A stretch of 35,297 nucleotides of DNA from Vicinamibacteria bacterium (lineage in GTDB: Bacteria > Acidobacteriota > Vicinamibacteria > Fen-336), in assembly GCA_016934575.1 (NCBI GenBank), contig JAFGSN010000022.1, positions 1-35,297 of the forward strand. Reading direction: 5' to 3'. Positions 8,308 through 17,127 of this stretch are shown here, one piece after another (the first letter of the stretch is position 1; each line of letters starts with the position of its first letter). The position numbers and the translations under genes are program-made. The notes beneath the pieces were generated by a model. That model was given only the letters and a program-made list of their open reading frames with translations. It was not told the DNA's origin and did no database searches.

Positions 8308-9729
8308 ATGACCTTCGCAATGCCGCGACTTTCCTTTCTCGGCGCCGCCCGGACCGTCACCGGATCCCAGTATTTGCTTGAAGCGAACGGCACGCTGCTC
8401 ATGGTCGACTGCGGTCTCTATCAGGGTGAGAAGGCGTTGAGATTGCGTAACTGGGCCGAGCCCGAGTTCGATCCGGCGCGCGTTCGCTGGCTTATCCTGA
8501 CTCATACCCACCTCGACCACGTTGGACGCGTTCCCCGTCTCGTCAAGCAGGGCTTTCGCGGCTGTATCTTTTGTACGCCGCCGACACGCGCGCTGGCCGA
8601 GCTGATGCTCAAGGACTCCGCTCATCTGCAAAAAGAAGACGCCGGATATTTCAATCGCAAGGGCTACACCAAGCACAAACCGGCGCTGCCGCTCTACGAC
8701 GAGCAGGACGTCGAAGACGCTCTCGGGCTGTTTGAAGAAACGCCGCTCGGCGAGGAGCGCGAGCTTACGAAAGGCGTTCGCTTCGTCTTTCGCGACGCCG
8801 GGCACATTCTCGGCGCGGCTTCAGCCGAGATTATCGTCGGCGGGGACGGGGCCGGCGTGAACGGGCGCGAATGGCGCATCGTTTTCAGCGGCGACATCGG
8901 TCGTTTCGACGCCGTGCTGGCCAAGGATCCCGAGCCGGCGCCGGACGCGGACTTCATCGTCATGGAAAGCACCTACGGCAGCCGCGAGCATGACGAAACG
9001 TCGGTTCTCGATCAGCTCGAGGCCGTGCTCAAGAGCACTTTCTCCCGCGGCGGAGTGCTCCTGGTGCCGGCTTTCGCCGTCTCGCGCGCCCAACAGATGA
9101 TCTTTCTGATGGAAGAGCTGGTGACGACCGGCAGGATGCGTCCCTTCCCGATTCATCTTGACAGCCCCATGGCCGTCGACGCGACGCTGATCTACAGTCG
9201 TTTTCCGGACCACCATCGCGTCAGTCTGCGCAGCATCGGCGGAGGGAGCGTGTTGTACGGCAAGTGGGTGCATTTGCACAAGAGCCGCAAGGAGTCCGAG
9301 GCGCTCAACGAGATCAGAGGGCCGGCGGTCATCGTCTCGTCGAGCGGCATGCTCGCGGGCGGCAGGATTCTTCACCATTGCCGCGTGCGGTTGCCACACG
9401 CCGAGAACACGCTTCTCATCACCGGTTATCAGGCCGCGACCACGCTGGGGCGCGCGCTTCTCGACGGCGCCCGCCGCGTCCGAATACACAAACAGGAGGT
9501 GGCCGTGCGCGCGGCCGTCGACGAGCTGCGAGGGATGTCCGGTCATGCCGATTCCTCCGAGCTCCTGCGCTGGCTTGCCCGGATCGAAGCGCCGCCGCGC
9601 TGCGTTTTCATCACTCATGGCGAGGAGGAGTCGGCCTTCGCCTTGGCGGAGCGGATTCGCAAGGAGCGCGGCTTCAAAACGCACGTTCCCTCGATCGGCG
9701 AGAGCGTGGAGCTTGGAACGAGCGAATGA
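8308..9729 (+). CDS. MBL-fold beta-CASP RNA-processing nuclease (CPSF73/Ysh1-like)
   Basis: 473 residues, the usual size for bacterial MBL/beta-CASP/RMMBL proteins. The metallo-beta-lactamase motif is LTHTHLDHVG (His66, His68, Asp70, His71); later ligands are in GHILGAAS and FSGDIGR. The beta-CASP domain includes ESTYGSREH, VPAFAVSRAQQM and HLDSPMA. SSSGMLAGGRILHH and MSGHADSSELL are typical of the C-terminal RMMBL part. The predicted role is cytoplasmic RNA endo- or exonuclease activity with two zinc ions. ATG 8308 is chosen because it starts just before the conserved beta strand; ATG 8320 is an alternative. The stop overlaps the next start as ATGA. Confidence 0.92.
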   Translation: MTFAMPRLSFLGAARTVTGSQYLLEANGTLLMVDCGLYQGEKALRLRNWAEPEFDPARVRWLILTHTHLDHVGRVPRLVKQGFRGCIFCTPPTRALAELMLKDSAHLQKEDAGYFNRKGYTKHKPALPLYDEQDVEDALGLFEETPLGEERELTKGVRFVFRDAGHILGAASAEIIVGGDGAGVNGREWRIVFSGDIGRFDAVLAKDPEPAPDADFIVMESTYGSREHDETSVLDQLEAVLKSTFSRGGVLLVPAFAVSRAQQMIFLMEELVTTGRMRPFPIHLDSPMAVDATLIYSRFPDHHRVSLRSIGGGSVLYGKWVHLHKSRKESEALNEIRGPAVIVSSSGMLAGGRILHHCRVRLPHAENTLLITGYQAATTLGRALLDGARRVRIHKQEVAVRAAVDELRGMSGHADSSELLRWLARIEAPPRCVFITHGEEESAFALAERIRKERGFKTHVPSIGESVELGTSE

Positions 9730-10505
9730 TCTCCCTCATCATCGACATCGACGGCGTTGTCCTGCGCGACGAGACGCCCATCGCCGGAGCCAAGGAGTTC
9801 GTATCATGGCTCTTGCGTGACGGACGTCGCTTCGTTTTCCTGACCAACTATTCCTCACAGACGCCGGCCGACCTGCGCGAGCGTTTCCTCGACGTCGAGC
9901 TCGACATACCCGCGCCGCACTTTTATACGTCGGCCATGGCCACGGCCGAGTTTCTCTACGATCAAGACGGCACGAACCGCCGCGTCTATGTCGTCGGCGA
10001 GGGCGCGCTCGTGCACTCTCTCTACGAGGCCGGCTTCACCCTGAGCGAGAGCGACGCCGACGTCGTCGTTCTCGGCGAGACGCGGGCCTACAACTTCGAG
10101 ATGATTCAGAAGGCCGCGCATCTCATCCGTCGAGGCGCGCGGTTCATCGCCACCAATCCCGACGTGACGGGTCCGCAAGGCCGGCCGAGCTGCGGCGCGC
10201 TCGCGGCGCCGATCGAACGCGTCACGGGCAAGCAGCCTTTCTATGTCGGCAAGCCGAATCCCTACATGATTCGCGCGGCGTTGCGGCATCTCGAATCGTC
10301 ATCGAGTCAGACATGGATGGTGGGCGACACCATGGATACGGACATCATCGCCGGCATTCAGGCCGGCATGAAGACCGTGCTCGTGCTCACCGGCAACAGC
10401 AAGCAGGCGGATCTTGAACGATATGCGTATCGACCGCACTTCGTCCTGCCGAACGTGTCGGAGCTGCCGTCCCTGATCGAGCGCCTGGAACAATCGAACC
10501 GCTGA
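9726..10505 (+). CDS. HAD superfamily IIA (NagD-like) phosphatase
   Basis: 259 residues with all four HAD motifs: I, IIDIDGVVLRD (nucleophile and acid Asp); II, FLTNYSS; III, the Lys in YVGKPNP; IV, VGDTMDTDI. The large insertion between motifs II and III corresponds to the C2 cap of the NagD/4-nitrophenylphosphatase group, which acts on small phosphate esters such as sugar or nucleoside phosphates. The actual substrate cannot be read. ATG 9726 overlaps the nuclease stop by four bases (ATGA), implying translational coupling. A longer in-frame upstream extension lies entirely inside the nuclease gene and is rejected. Confidence 0.92.
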   Translation: MISLIIDIDGVVLRDETPIAGAKEFVSWLLRDGRRFVFLTNYSSQTPADLRERFLDVELDIPAPHFYTSAMATAEFLYDQDGTNRRVYVVGEGALVHSLYEAGFTLSESDADVVVLGETRAYNFEMIQKAAHLIRRGARFIATNPDVTGPQGRPSCGALAAPIERVTGKQPFYVGKPNPYMIRAALRHLESSSSQTWMVGDTMDTDIIAGIQAGMKTVLVLTGNSKQADLERYAYRPHFVLPNVSELPSLIERLEQSNR

Positions 10506-10519
10506 GCGTCCGCTCGCGC

Positions 10520-10538
10520 CGAGCGCAAGGCGCGCTCG
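10520..10538 (+). terminator. Hairpin after the HAD gene, likely terminator
   Basis: CGAGCGC, 5-base loop, GCGCTCG: a perfect 7-bp stem in the 65-base gap between the convergent HAD and ATP sulfurylase genes. Only a TT follows directly, with a TTTT 11 bases further on. Confidence 0.4.
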
Positions 10539-10570
10539 TTGACTTCGCGTTTTCCTCTCGTCCGCGAGAC

Positions 10571-11842
10571 CTATCGCCGGCTGGTGGCTTCACCCGTGGC
10601 CGCGCCGTGGAGTTGCACCTCGTGCTTCTCCTCCAGGCCGTCGTAATAATCTTTGAGCACGGCGATGACTTCCGGCTTGGAGAACTCCTTGGGGACCGGC
10701 TTGCCCTCGCTCATCAGCTTGCGGAGCATGGTGCCGGAAAGCAGCAGGCGCGCCCCGCCCCGATAGGCCCCGTTCTCGTCGATGACCGCCTTGCTCTCAT
10801 GCGGACACGTTTTCATCGAGGCCATCGAGCCGCACTCGTAACAATAGAACGTCCAGTCCATCGGCAGAGGCTGCAAGGCGAGCGCGCCGCGCGGAATCTC
10901 GCCGAAGATGCGCTGTGCGTCGAAGGGGCCGTAGTAATCGCCCACGCCGGCATGATCGCGCCCGACGATGAGATGCGAGCAGCCGTAATTCTGCCGAAAC
11001 ACGGCGTGAAGCAGCGCCTCGCGCGGGCCAGCGTAGCGCATTTCCATGGGATAGCCGCCCTGTACGACGCGTTCCTTGCGGAAGTACTTGCTCACCAGGG
11101 CGTCGATGGCGCGCACGCGCACTTCCGCTGGAATATCGCCCGGCTTGAGCTTGCCCACGAGCTGATGGATGTAGACTCCGTCGCAAACCTCGACGGCGAT
11201 CCACGCCAGGTAAGCGTGAGAGGAGTGCATGGGATTACGCAATTGCAGCGCGGCCACGGTGCTCCAGCCGCGTTCCTCGAAAATCTGGCGCGCCTCGGCC
11301 GGACGCTGGTAGATGCCGCGGAACGTCGTCGGATAGTACGATTCCGAAAGAACTCGCACCGGCCCGGCGAGGTTCATGGCGCCCTGTTCCAGCACCTTCC
11401 GAACGCCGGGATGCTTCTCGTCCGTGGCGCGGAAGACCTGACGACATTCATGCTCCTTGTCGATCGCGTATCTTTCCTCGACCTTCATCGTTCCCATCAG
11501 GGCGTCGGTTTCGACGTCCCAGAGAGCGACTTCCTCGCCGTCCGCGATGGAGCGGCCCAGACCCTCCTCGGCGGAAAGCGTGATCGGAATGGGCCAGAAA
11601 AGCCCGTCCCGAGACGGCAGGCGATACTCGTCACAGCAGCCTTTCCAGTCGTCTCGTCCCATGAAACCCAAAAGCGGCGTGAAGGCGCCGATGCCCATCA
11701 TGATGAGATCCGACGTCTCTCGGCTGGTCATGGGCACGCGGCGCAGCCGCGTGGCCTTCTTCCGCTCTTCCGCCAAGGTCGACTCTTCGAGCAACCGGGG
11801 CTTGAGGCAGTCACTGCCATGGGGCGGCACCAGATGGGACAT
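10571..11842 (-). CDS. sat: ATP sulfurylase (sulfate adenylyltransferase), zinc-binding type
   Basis: Forms adenosine 5'-phosphosulfate and pyrophosphate from sulfate and ATP, or runs in reverse. 423 residues. The signature [10 protein letters not shown] (Gln200-His209) fits QxRNPxHxxH; [12 protein letters not shown] and the GTMLR segment are also present. Cys334, Cys337, Cys346 and His348 (in [16 protein letters not shown]) look like the zinc site seen in the monomeric or dimeric Sat of thermophiles and dissimilatory sulfur bacteria. AGGAGGAG stands directly before ATG 11842. No aprAB, dsr, APS kinase or PAPS reductase gene is in the window, so assimilatory or dissimilatory use cannot be decided. 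It is transcribed divergently from a sulfatase-fold gene. Confidence 0.95.
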   Translation of the reverse strand: MSHLVPPHGSDCLKPRLLEESTLAEERKKATRLRRVPMTSRETSDLIMMGIGAFTPLLGFMGRDDWKGCCDEYRLPSRDGLFWPIPITLSAEEGLGRSIADGEEVALWDVETDALMGTMKVEERYAIDKEHECRQVFRATDEKHPGVRKVLEQGAMNLAGPVRVLSESYYPTTFRGIYQRPAEARQIFEERGWSTVAALQLRNPMHSSHAYLAWIAVEVCDGVYIHQLVGKLKPGDIPAEVRVRAIDALVSKYFRKERVVQGGYPMEMRYAGPREALLHAVFRQNYGCSHLIVGRDHAGVGDYYGPFDAQRIFGEIPRGALALQPLPMDWTFYCYECGSMASMKTCPHESKAVIDENGAYRGGARLLLSGTMLRKLMSEGKPVPKEFSKPEVIAVLKDYYDGLEEKHEVQLHGAATGEATSRR

Positions 11843-11977
11843 TCTCTCCTCCTGATTGGACGCCAGGTTACGGGGCGGGAGGCGCGGCGAATCAGCGCCG
11901 GGACCGCGTATGCGCCTTCAGATTAGCATGTGACGCTTGATCGGCGCTAATCGCCGACGATACTTTCGCGTGTAGCC

Positions 11978-12007
11978 TTGACGAGACCGGCCGCCTGATC
12001 GTAGCCT
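11978..12007 (+). promoter_or_regulatory. Probable promoter of the sulfatase-like lipoprotein gene
   Basis: TTGACG (11978-11983), 18-bp spacer, TAGCCT (12002-12007). It lies 45 bases before ATG 12052 and fits the -10 pattern seen at other genes in this window. Confidence 0.45.
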
Positions 12008-12051
12008 AAAAGGATTACCAGCGCCGACGCCGCAGGAGGTATGCTCTGGGC

Positions 12052-13593
12052 ATGGATCAAAAGACGAAGGGATTCTTATCGAATAAAACATCGAAGGGCG
12101 GCGCTCTCGACTCGTTCCGGCGGATGGTCGCGATCGGCGGCGCGTTTTCCGTTCTCACCGTCCTCGGATGCTCGCGCCGGCCGTCTCCTCCGAACCTCGT
12201 GCTCGTCGTCGTGGATTCGCTCCGCGCCGACGCCCTGGGTTGTTATGGAGCCGAACGCAGCGCGTCCCCGAACATCGATCGTATCGCGGCCGAGGGTCTG
12301 CGCTACGAACGTGTCGTGGCCCAGGCGCCGTGGAACGTTCCCTCGATCTCTTCGCTCATCACGTCTTCATATCCGCACGAGCACGGGCAGGGCGTGAGCG
12401 CGGGCGCGGCCGCGGACGTCACGACCCTGGCCGAGGCGCTGGCCAAGCGCGGCTATACGACCGCGGCCTTCATCGAGGCGAAGAGCTGGCCCCTGCTTGA
12501 ACGAGGTTTCGGCAGGATCGAGAAGACCGCGTCCCCGAGTCTTCTGGGCGATCCGCAGAACAACCTTGCCGTTCGGACCGTCGAAGCGGCCCAGTCCTGG
12601 ATCCCGGAGCCGGGTCAGGGGCCTTTCTTCGTCTTGATCCATACGTATGAGACATACAGTTACTTCATGGGAAAACCGGCGCATCGCGCCTTCGCCAAGC
12701 GCGAGCGTCCTGAATACTCGGGGCGCTTCTTCGATTGGGGGATTCGTGACGAAGACGCCGCGTTCGGACCGCGAGTCATCGAGGCGTTGCTCGACGCCAG
12801 CGCCGAGGACGCTGCCTTCGTCAAGAGCGTCTATCGCGGCGCGATTTCCGAGACGGACGCCGCCGTCGGCCGACTGGACGCCTTTCTCAAGAAGAAGAAG
12901 CTCGACGGCGACACCGTTCTCGTCGTCACTTCGAGCCACGGCGAGGGCTTTCGACCGGACCTGAAGCGCGTCCATCACGGCGGACGGCTGCATGACGATC
13001 TTCTGCGCGTGCCGCTTGTCATTCGCTGGCCGGGACGCATCGAGCCGCGCGTCGAGCGATCGATCGTCGCCGCGATCGACGTCGCGCCGACCCTGCTGGC
13101 GCTGGCCGGCGGCGATCAAGAGGGATTTCGTGGACGCGCTCTCTTGACTCTGCCTGAGAGCGCCTGGCCTTTCTTCGGCAAAAGACGTTTCAAGGCCGTC
13201 GACCAGCCGTCCCGCTCCATCATGACGGAGGAGTCCGCCATGCGCGTGCTGCCTTCGGGAGAACGCGAGAGCGCCAGCGTCCGGCAGATCGCCGTCTACT
13301 CCGAGGGCGTCAAGCTCATCGATAACGGAGAAACCGTCGAGCTTTACGATCTGAAGATCGATCCCTCCGAGGAAAGGAACGTTGCGGCCGATCACCAAGA
13401 CGCCGTCGCCGCGTTGTGCTCTCAGATCGAGTCCTTTCGCCAGGATTCGGTTCGAACGCCGAGCACGTCCGACGAGCGCGTCGTCGACATGCTCGAGTCC
13501 CTCGGCTATTTGAGCAAGGATCCGCAGGCGCCCGCGGCCGCGAGCGAAGCGGGCGCGCCTTCTGGTTGTGAGCGCGCCCTGACGAAACGATAA
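12052..13593 (+). CDS. Sulfatase-fold lipoprotein lacking the formylglycine residue
   Basis: 513 residues of the alkaline phosphatase/arylsulfatase superfamily. A hydrophobic segment ends in a lipobox (VLGC, Cys40), so an outer- or inner-membrane lipoprotein is likely, although the preceding N-region is long (about 24 residues). The first metal motif VVVDSLRADALGCYG is intact. The catalytic Cys/Ser/Thr of the usual C/S/T-x-P-S is Asn95 in APWNVPSISS, and the Asp of the later D-H-G motif is Ser295 in VTSSHGEGF; His296 remains. Without formylglycine, a normal sulfatase reaction is not expected. It may be a pseudoenzyme, or a phosphotransferase relative with other chemistry. AGGAGGT is 11 bases before ATG 12052. 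Confidence 0.85.
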   Translation: MDQKTKGFLSNKTSKGGALDSFRRMVAIGGAFSVLTVLGCSRRPSPPNLVLVVVDSLRADALGCYGAERSASPNIDRIAAEGLRYERVVAQAPWNVPSISSLITSSYPHEHGQGVSAGAAADVTTLAEALAKRGYTTAAFIEAKSWPLLERGFGRIEKTASPSLLGDPQNNLAVRTVEAAQSWIPEPGQGPFFVLIHTYETYSYFMGKPAHRAFAKRERPEYSGRFFDWGIRDEDAAFGPRVIEALLDASAEDAAFVKSVYRGAISETDAAVGRLDAFLKKKKLDGDTVLVVTSSHGEGFRPDLKRVHHGGRLHDDLLRVPLVIRWPGRIEPRVERSIVAAIDVAPTLLALAGGDQEGFRGRALLTLPESAWPFFGKRRFKAVDQPSRSIMTEESAMRVLPSGERESASVRQIAVYSEGVKLIDNGETVELYDLKIDPSEERNVAADHQDAVAALCSQIESFRQDSVRTPSTSDERVVDMLESLGYLSKDPQAPAAASEAGAPSGCERALTKR

Positions 13594-13606
13594 ACGGAAA
13601 ACGGTC

Positions 13607-13612
13607 TATAAT
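13607..13612 (+). promoter_or_regulatory. TATAAT -10 element before argS
   Basis: A perfect TATAAT lies 34 bases before the argS start, in the 53-base gap after the sulfatase-like gene. No good -35 is seen at 16-18 bp, so this is tentative. Confidence 0.3.
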
Positions 13613-13646
13613 CGGCGCCCAGCCCCGCGCCGGGAACGGCGCACTG

Positions 13647-15599
13647 ATGCTCATGATCATCGATCTTCAGTCCCGCGTCGCCCATCATGTTCGGCGGATC
13701 GTCGCCGAGATGTTCGGCGTTCAGATGGAGGCGGTCGCGTTTCAGTATCCGCCGCGCCTCGAGCTCGGCGACCTCGCGCTGACGGTGCCTTTCGAGCTGG
13801 CCAAAACGCTCCGGCGCAATCCGCGCGAGATCGCGCGGGATCTGGCCGGCCGTCTCGGCTCGCTGCCCGACGTCGCCCGCGCCGAGACGGCCGGCGGCGG
13901 TTACGTGAACATCTTTCTCGATCGCCGCGCCTTCGCGCTCGAGCTGCATCGCGGCCTGATCGAGCCGCGATCGGCGGCGCTGACGAACGGACGCGTCATC
14001 GTCGAGCACACGAGCATCAATCCCAACAAGGCCGCCCACATCGGTCATCTGCGCAACGCCGTGCTCGGCGACACTTTCGTGCGCGTTCTGCGCCATCGGG
14101 GCTATACGGTCGGCGTCCAGAATTACATCGACGACACCGGCGTTCAGGTCGCGGACATCGTTGTGGGTTTTATCCACATCGAACGCAAGAGCCTGGACGA
14201 GGTCGCGGCGATCTCCGGCAGGTTCGATCACTATTGCTGGGATCTCTACGCGCGCGTCGGCGATTTCTACGCGCAGGATCTTGCGCGTCGCGAGCTTCAG
14301 AGCGAGGCGTTGCACGCCATCGAGGCGGGGGACAACGAGACCGCTCGCCTGGCGGCGCACGTCGCCGCTCGCATCGTCGAGTGTCATCTCGCGACGATGG
14401 CGCGTCTCGACGTTCACTACGACCTGCTCGTGCTTGAGAGCGACATCCTGCGGCTGCGTTTCTGGGAGCGCGCCTTCGCGCGGCTCAAGGAATCGGGAGC
14501 GCTGTGGCACGAGCAGGAGGGCAAGAACGCGGGTTGCTGGGTGCTGTCGATGGAGGAAGGCGGGCACGACGAGGACAAGATCATTGTCCGCTCCAACGGA
14601 ACGGTGACCTACACCGGCAAGGACATCGCCTATCAGCTCTGGAAACTGGGCCTGCTCGATCGCGATTTCCGATATCGTCGTCACGCCAGGAAGACGCGAG
14701 GCGGCGACTTGTGGACCACGACCAGCGGCGAGGGCGATGCCGACGCGCCCGCGTTCGGCCATGCGCGCGCGGTATACAACGTCATCGACGTCGGGCAATC
14801 CTACCCGCAGCGCGTCGTCAAGGCGGGCGTGGCCGCTCTCGGCCACGCCGCGGCCGCGCTCAGCAGCCGGCATCTGGCCTACGAAAAGGTCGTGCTTTCG
14901 CCGGCGACCGCGCGCGCGCTGGGCTACGACGTCTCGGATGGCGAGACCTCCGTCAAGGTTTCGGGACGCAAGGGTCTGGGCGTCAAGGCCGACGATCTGA
15001 TCGACGCGCTCGTCGCCAAGGCGCGCGAAGAAGTCGACGCGCGCGATCCCGCGCGCGATTCGCGGGCGCGCGAGAGCGCGGCGACGGAGATCGCGGTCGG
15101 CGCCCTGCGTTACTTCATGCTCAAGTTCTCGCGCGCCAAGATCATCGTTTTCGACATGGACGAGGCGCTGGCGTTCGTGGGAGAGACTGGGCCTTACATT
15201 CAGAACGCGATCGTGCGCGCGCGGAACATCTTCGTCAAGCTCGAGGCCCAGGGCGCGAGCGTCGAAGATTTGATCGCGCGGGCGCGAGCGCTCGACCTCG
15301 AACGCTTCCTCGCGGGCGAGGAAGGCGACCTGGCGTTCGCGTTGCTCATGCTCGTGGCGCGCAGCGAGGACGTCGCGCAACAGGCGATCGATTCCGGCGG
15401 GGACGCGACGCTTCTGGCCAAGCACGCCTTTCTTATCGCGCAGGCTTTTCACTCCTATTATCAGAAGCCGCAGCATTCATTGCTGCGCGCTGAAAACGAC
15501 GACGTGCGCGCCTTTCGCGTTCTGGTCGTCGACATCTTCGTCCGCCAGATGACGATTCTGGCCGATCTTCTGGGCATTCCCGTCCCGGAGCGGATGTGA
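13647..15599 (+). CDS. argS: Arginyl-tRNA synthetase
   Basis: Charges tRNA-Arg with arginine in the cytoplasm. 650 residues. The N-terminal Add-1 domain is followed by the class I motif HIGHLRNAVLGD (His131-His134) inside the ArgRS signature EHTSINPNKAAHIGH. The KMSKS equivalent is degenerate (VSGRKGLGVKADDL), as is common in this enzyme. The C-terminal DALR anticodon-binding domain (SYYQKPQH) runs to the end. ATG 13647 and ATG 13653 are both possible starts, and neither has a strong ribosome-binding site. Its stop overlaps the ATG of the next gene (TGATG). The long antisense frame over this gene is a GC-rich shadow. Confidence 0.95.
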   Translation: MLMIIDLQSRVAHHVRRIVAEMFGVQMEAVAFQYPPRLELGDLALTVPFELAKTLRRNPREIARDLAGRLGSLPDVARAETAGGGYVNIFLDRRAFALELHRGLIEPRSAALTNGRVIVEHTSINPNKAAHIGHLRNAVLGDTFVRVLRHRGYTVGVQNYIDDTGVQVADIVVGFIHIERKSLDEVAAISGRFDHYCWDLYARVGDFYAQDLARRELQSEALHAIEAGDNETARLAAHVAARIVECHLATMARLDVHYDLLVLESDILRLRFWERAFARLKESGALWHEQEGKNAGCWVLSMEEGGHDEDKIIVRSNGTVTYTGKDIAYQLWKLGLLDRDFRYRRHARKTRGGDLWTTTSGEGDADAPAFGHARAVYNVIDVGQSYPQRVVKAGVAALGHAAAALSSRHLAYEKVVLSPATARALGYDVSDGETSVKVSGRKGLGVKADDLIDALVAKAREEVDARDPARDSRARESAATEIAVGALRYFMLKFSRAKIIVFDMDEALAFVGETGPYIQNAIVRARNIFVKLEAQGASVEDLIARARALDLERFLAGEEGDLAFALLMLVARSEDVAQQAIDSGGDATLLAKHAFLIAQAFHSYYQKPQHSLLRAENDDVRAFRVLVVDIFVRQMTILADLLGIPVPERM

Positions 15600-16309
15600 T
15601 GCGTCCGGCGGTCGCCGTCACGAGCGGAGACGAACTTTCGCCGGGCGATGGCTTTTACCTGCGCAAGACTTACATCCGCGCCGTGGAATCGGCCGGCGCC
15701 TTGCCGTTCATTGTCGTTCCGGGAAGGCCGGCGGATGTCTCCGAGATTCTTGCGTTTATGCGGGGCCTGTTCCTCACCGGCGGCGGCGATATCGATCCGG
15801 CGCTCTATGAACGGGACGCCCACCCGACTCTCGACGGCGTCTCTCATGAGAGGGACGCCTTCGAAATCGCGCTGGTGAAGGCGGCTCTGACCCGGGATCT
15901 GCCCGTGCTGGCCGTTTGCCGCGGGCTGCAGATCCTGAACGTCGCTTGCGGCGGACGGATCATTCAGGACATCGCCTCCGAGATTCCGGGCGCCGTCGAA
16001 CATCAACCCGGAGGCGATCGCCGCGCGATCGCCCATGAGGTCGAGCTGCTGCATGAGACGCGCATCCGCGCCATCCTGGGGACGAATCGCGTCGCCGTGA
16101 GCTCGACGCACCATCAGGCCGTCGATACTTTGGGAGACGGCCTGGTCGTTTCAGCGCGTTCGCCGGCGGACGGAATCATCGAAGGGATCGAGTCGCCGAA
16201 CCGTCGCTTCGTCGTCGGCGTGCAGTGGCATCCGGAGGATTTCTGGGACATGGTCCCCGGATTCGCCCCGCTTTTTTCGGCATGGGTGCAAGCATGCGCC
16301 GAAAACTGA
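15599..16309 (+). CDS. Class I glutamine amidotransferase-like gamma-glutamyl hydrolase (PuuD/peptidase C26 family)
   Basis: 236 residues with a glutamine-amidotransferase triad: nucleophile Cys107 in VLAVCRGLQILN, with His211 and Glu213 in VQWHPEDF. FLTGGGDIDPALY and SSTHHQAVD are characteristic of gamma-glutamyl-gamma-aminobutyrate hydrolases and related C26 peptidases, which release glutamate from gamma-glutamyl compounds. No other putrescine-pathway gene is adjacent, so the substrate is open. ATG 15599 overlaps the argS stop by one base. The in-frame GTG at 15596 is an alternative start. Confidence 0.88.
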   Translation: MRPAVAVTSGDELSPGDGFYLRKTYIRAVESAGALPFIVVPGRPADVSEILAFMRGLFLTGGGDIDPALYERDAHPTLDGVSHERDAFEIALVKAALTRDLPVLAVCRGLQILNVACGGRIIQDIASEIPGAVEHQPGGDRRAIAHEVELLHETRIRAILGTNRVAVSSTHHQAVDTLGDGLVVSARSPADGIIEGIESPNRRFVVGVQWHPEDFWDMVPGFAPLFSAWVQACAEN

Positions 16310-17127
16310 GCAGCGGGATCGCCGCCTGCCTGTTGCTTTGCTGCGCGCGCGCCTTCGCGACCGGGATCGCATGGGAGCCGAGCTTCGAAGCCGCCCGGAA
16401 AAAGGCGCGCGTCACGGGCCAACCGCTCATGGTCGACTTCTGGGCCGAGTGGTGCGGATGGTGTCATGAGCTGGATCGGACCACGTACGCGGACCGGGAG
16501 GTCGTGAAGATCACGGGAGGATTCGTGGCCGTCAAGGTCGACACCGAGGGCCGGCGTTCCGACACGGCCGTCGCGACGCGCTATCGCATCGACTCTCTTC
16601 CGACCGTCGTTTTTCTGACGCCAGCCGGACGGATCCTCATGAAACTCAACGGATTCCAGCGCCCGGCGCGGTTCGCGCGCATTTTGACGCGCGTTCGCGA
16701 GATCGCTTCCGAGGTGATCGGCTGGGAACGCGCCGTGGAGAGCAAGCCGGAAGACATTGCGGCGCTCTACATGCTTGGCATGCATCTGCTGGAACAGGAG
16801 GATTACGAGGAAGGCGTCGTTCTCGTCGAACGCGCTCATGCTTGTGACGAAGCCTTGCCCGTCGCCGAGCGAAAAAAGATCCGTTCAGTGCTGGGCGCCC
16901 TGCGCGGCGCGGAGCGTCGCTTTGCCGAAGCCGAGGCGCTGCTCAAGGAAGGGCTGGCGCTCGCGCCTGCCGAGGCCGAGGCCGATTCCCACGCGTTGTA
17001 CACGCTAGGGCGCGTGTATATCGACTGGGGAAGAAAAAACGACGCGCGCGTCACGCTCGAGCGCCTGGTCGCCGTGCACCCCGATACGCCGGCGGGCGCT
17101 CGCGCGCGTCGACTGCTTGCGTACTAA
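16294..17127 (+). CDS. Exported thioredoxin-fold protein with TPR-like C-terminus
   Basis: 277 residues. I choose ATG 16294 because it gives a clean signal peptide (MRRKLSSGIAACLLLCC, cleavage near AFA). It overlaps the preceding stop by 16 bases; in-frame ATGs at 16225 and 16282 would bury the signal. The thioredoxin domain spans about residues 28-145, with redox motif WCGWC (Cys54, Cys57), the cis-Pro loop in DSLPTVVFL and WAEWCGWCHEL as in periplasmic DsbD-gamma or thioredoxin_7 proteins. Helical TPR-like repeats fill about residues 150-275 (ending HPDTPAGARARRLLAY). A periplasmic thiol-disulfide role is likely; the partner is unknown. It ends four bases into the convergent CDF gene. Confidence 0.87.
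   Translation: MRRKLSSGIAACLLLCCARAFATGIAWEPSFEAARKKARVTGQPLMVDFWAEWCGWCHELDRTTYADREVVKITGGFVAVKVDTEGRRSDTAVATRYRIDSLPTVVFLTPAGRILMKLNGFQRPARFARILTRVREIASEVIGWERAVESKPEDIAALYMLGMHLLEQEDYEEGVVLVERAHACDEALPVAERKKIRSVLGALRGAERRFAEAEALLKEGLALAPAEAEADSHALYTLGRVYIDWGRKNDARVTLERLVAVHPDTPAGARARRLLAY

Noticed and set aside
13506-15476. Minus-strand open frame of about 650 codons opposite argS
   Set aside because: Antisense to a certain argS gene; it is Arg/Asp/Val-biased with no domain and arises from the GC-rich third positions of the real gene.
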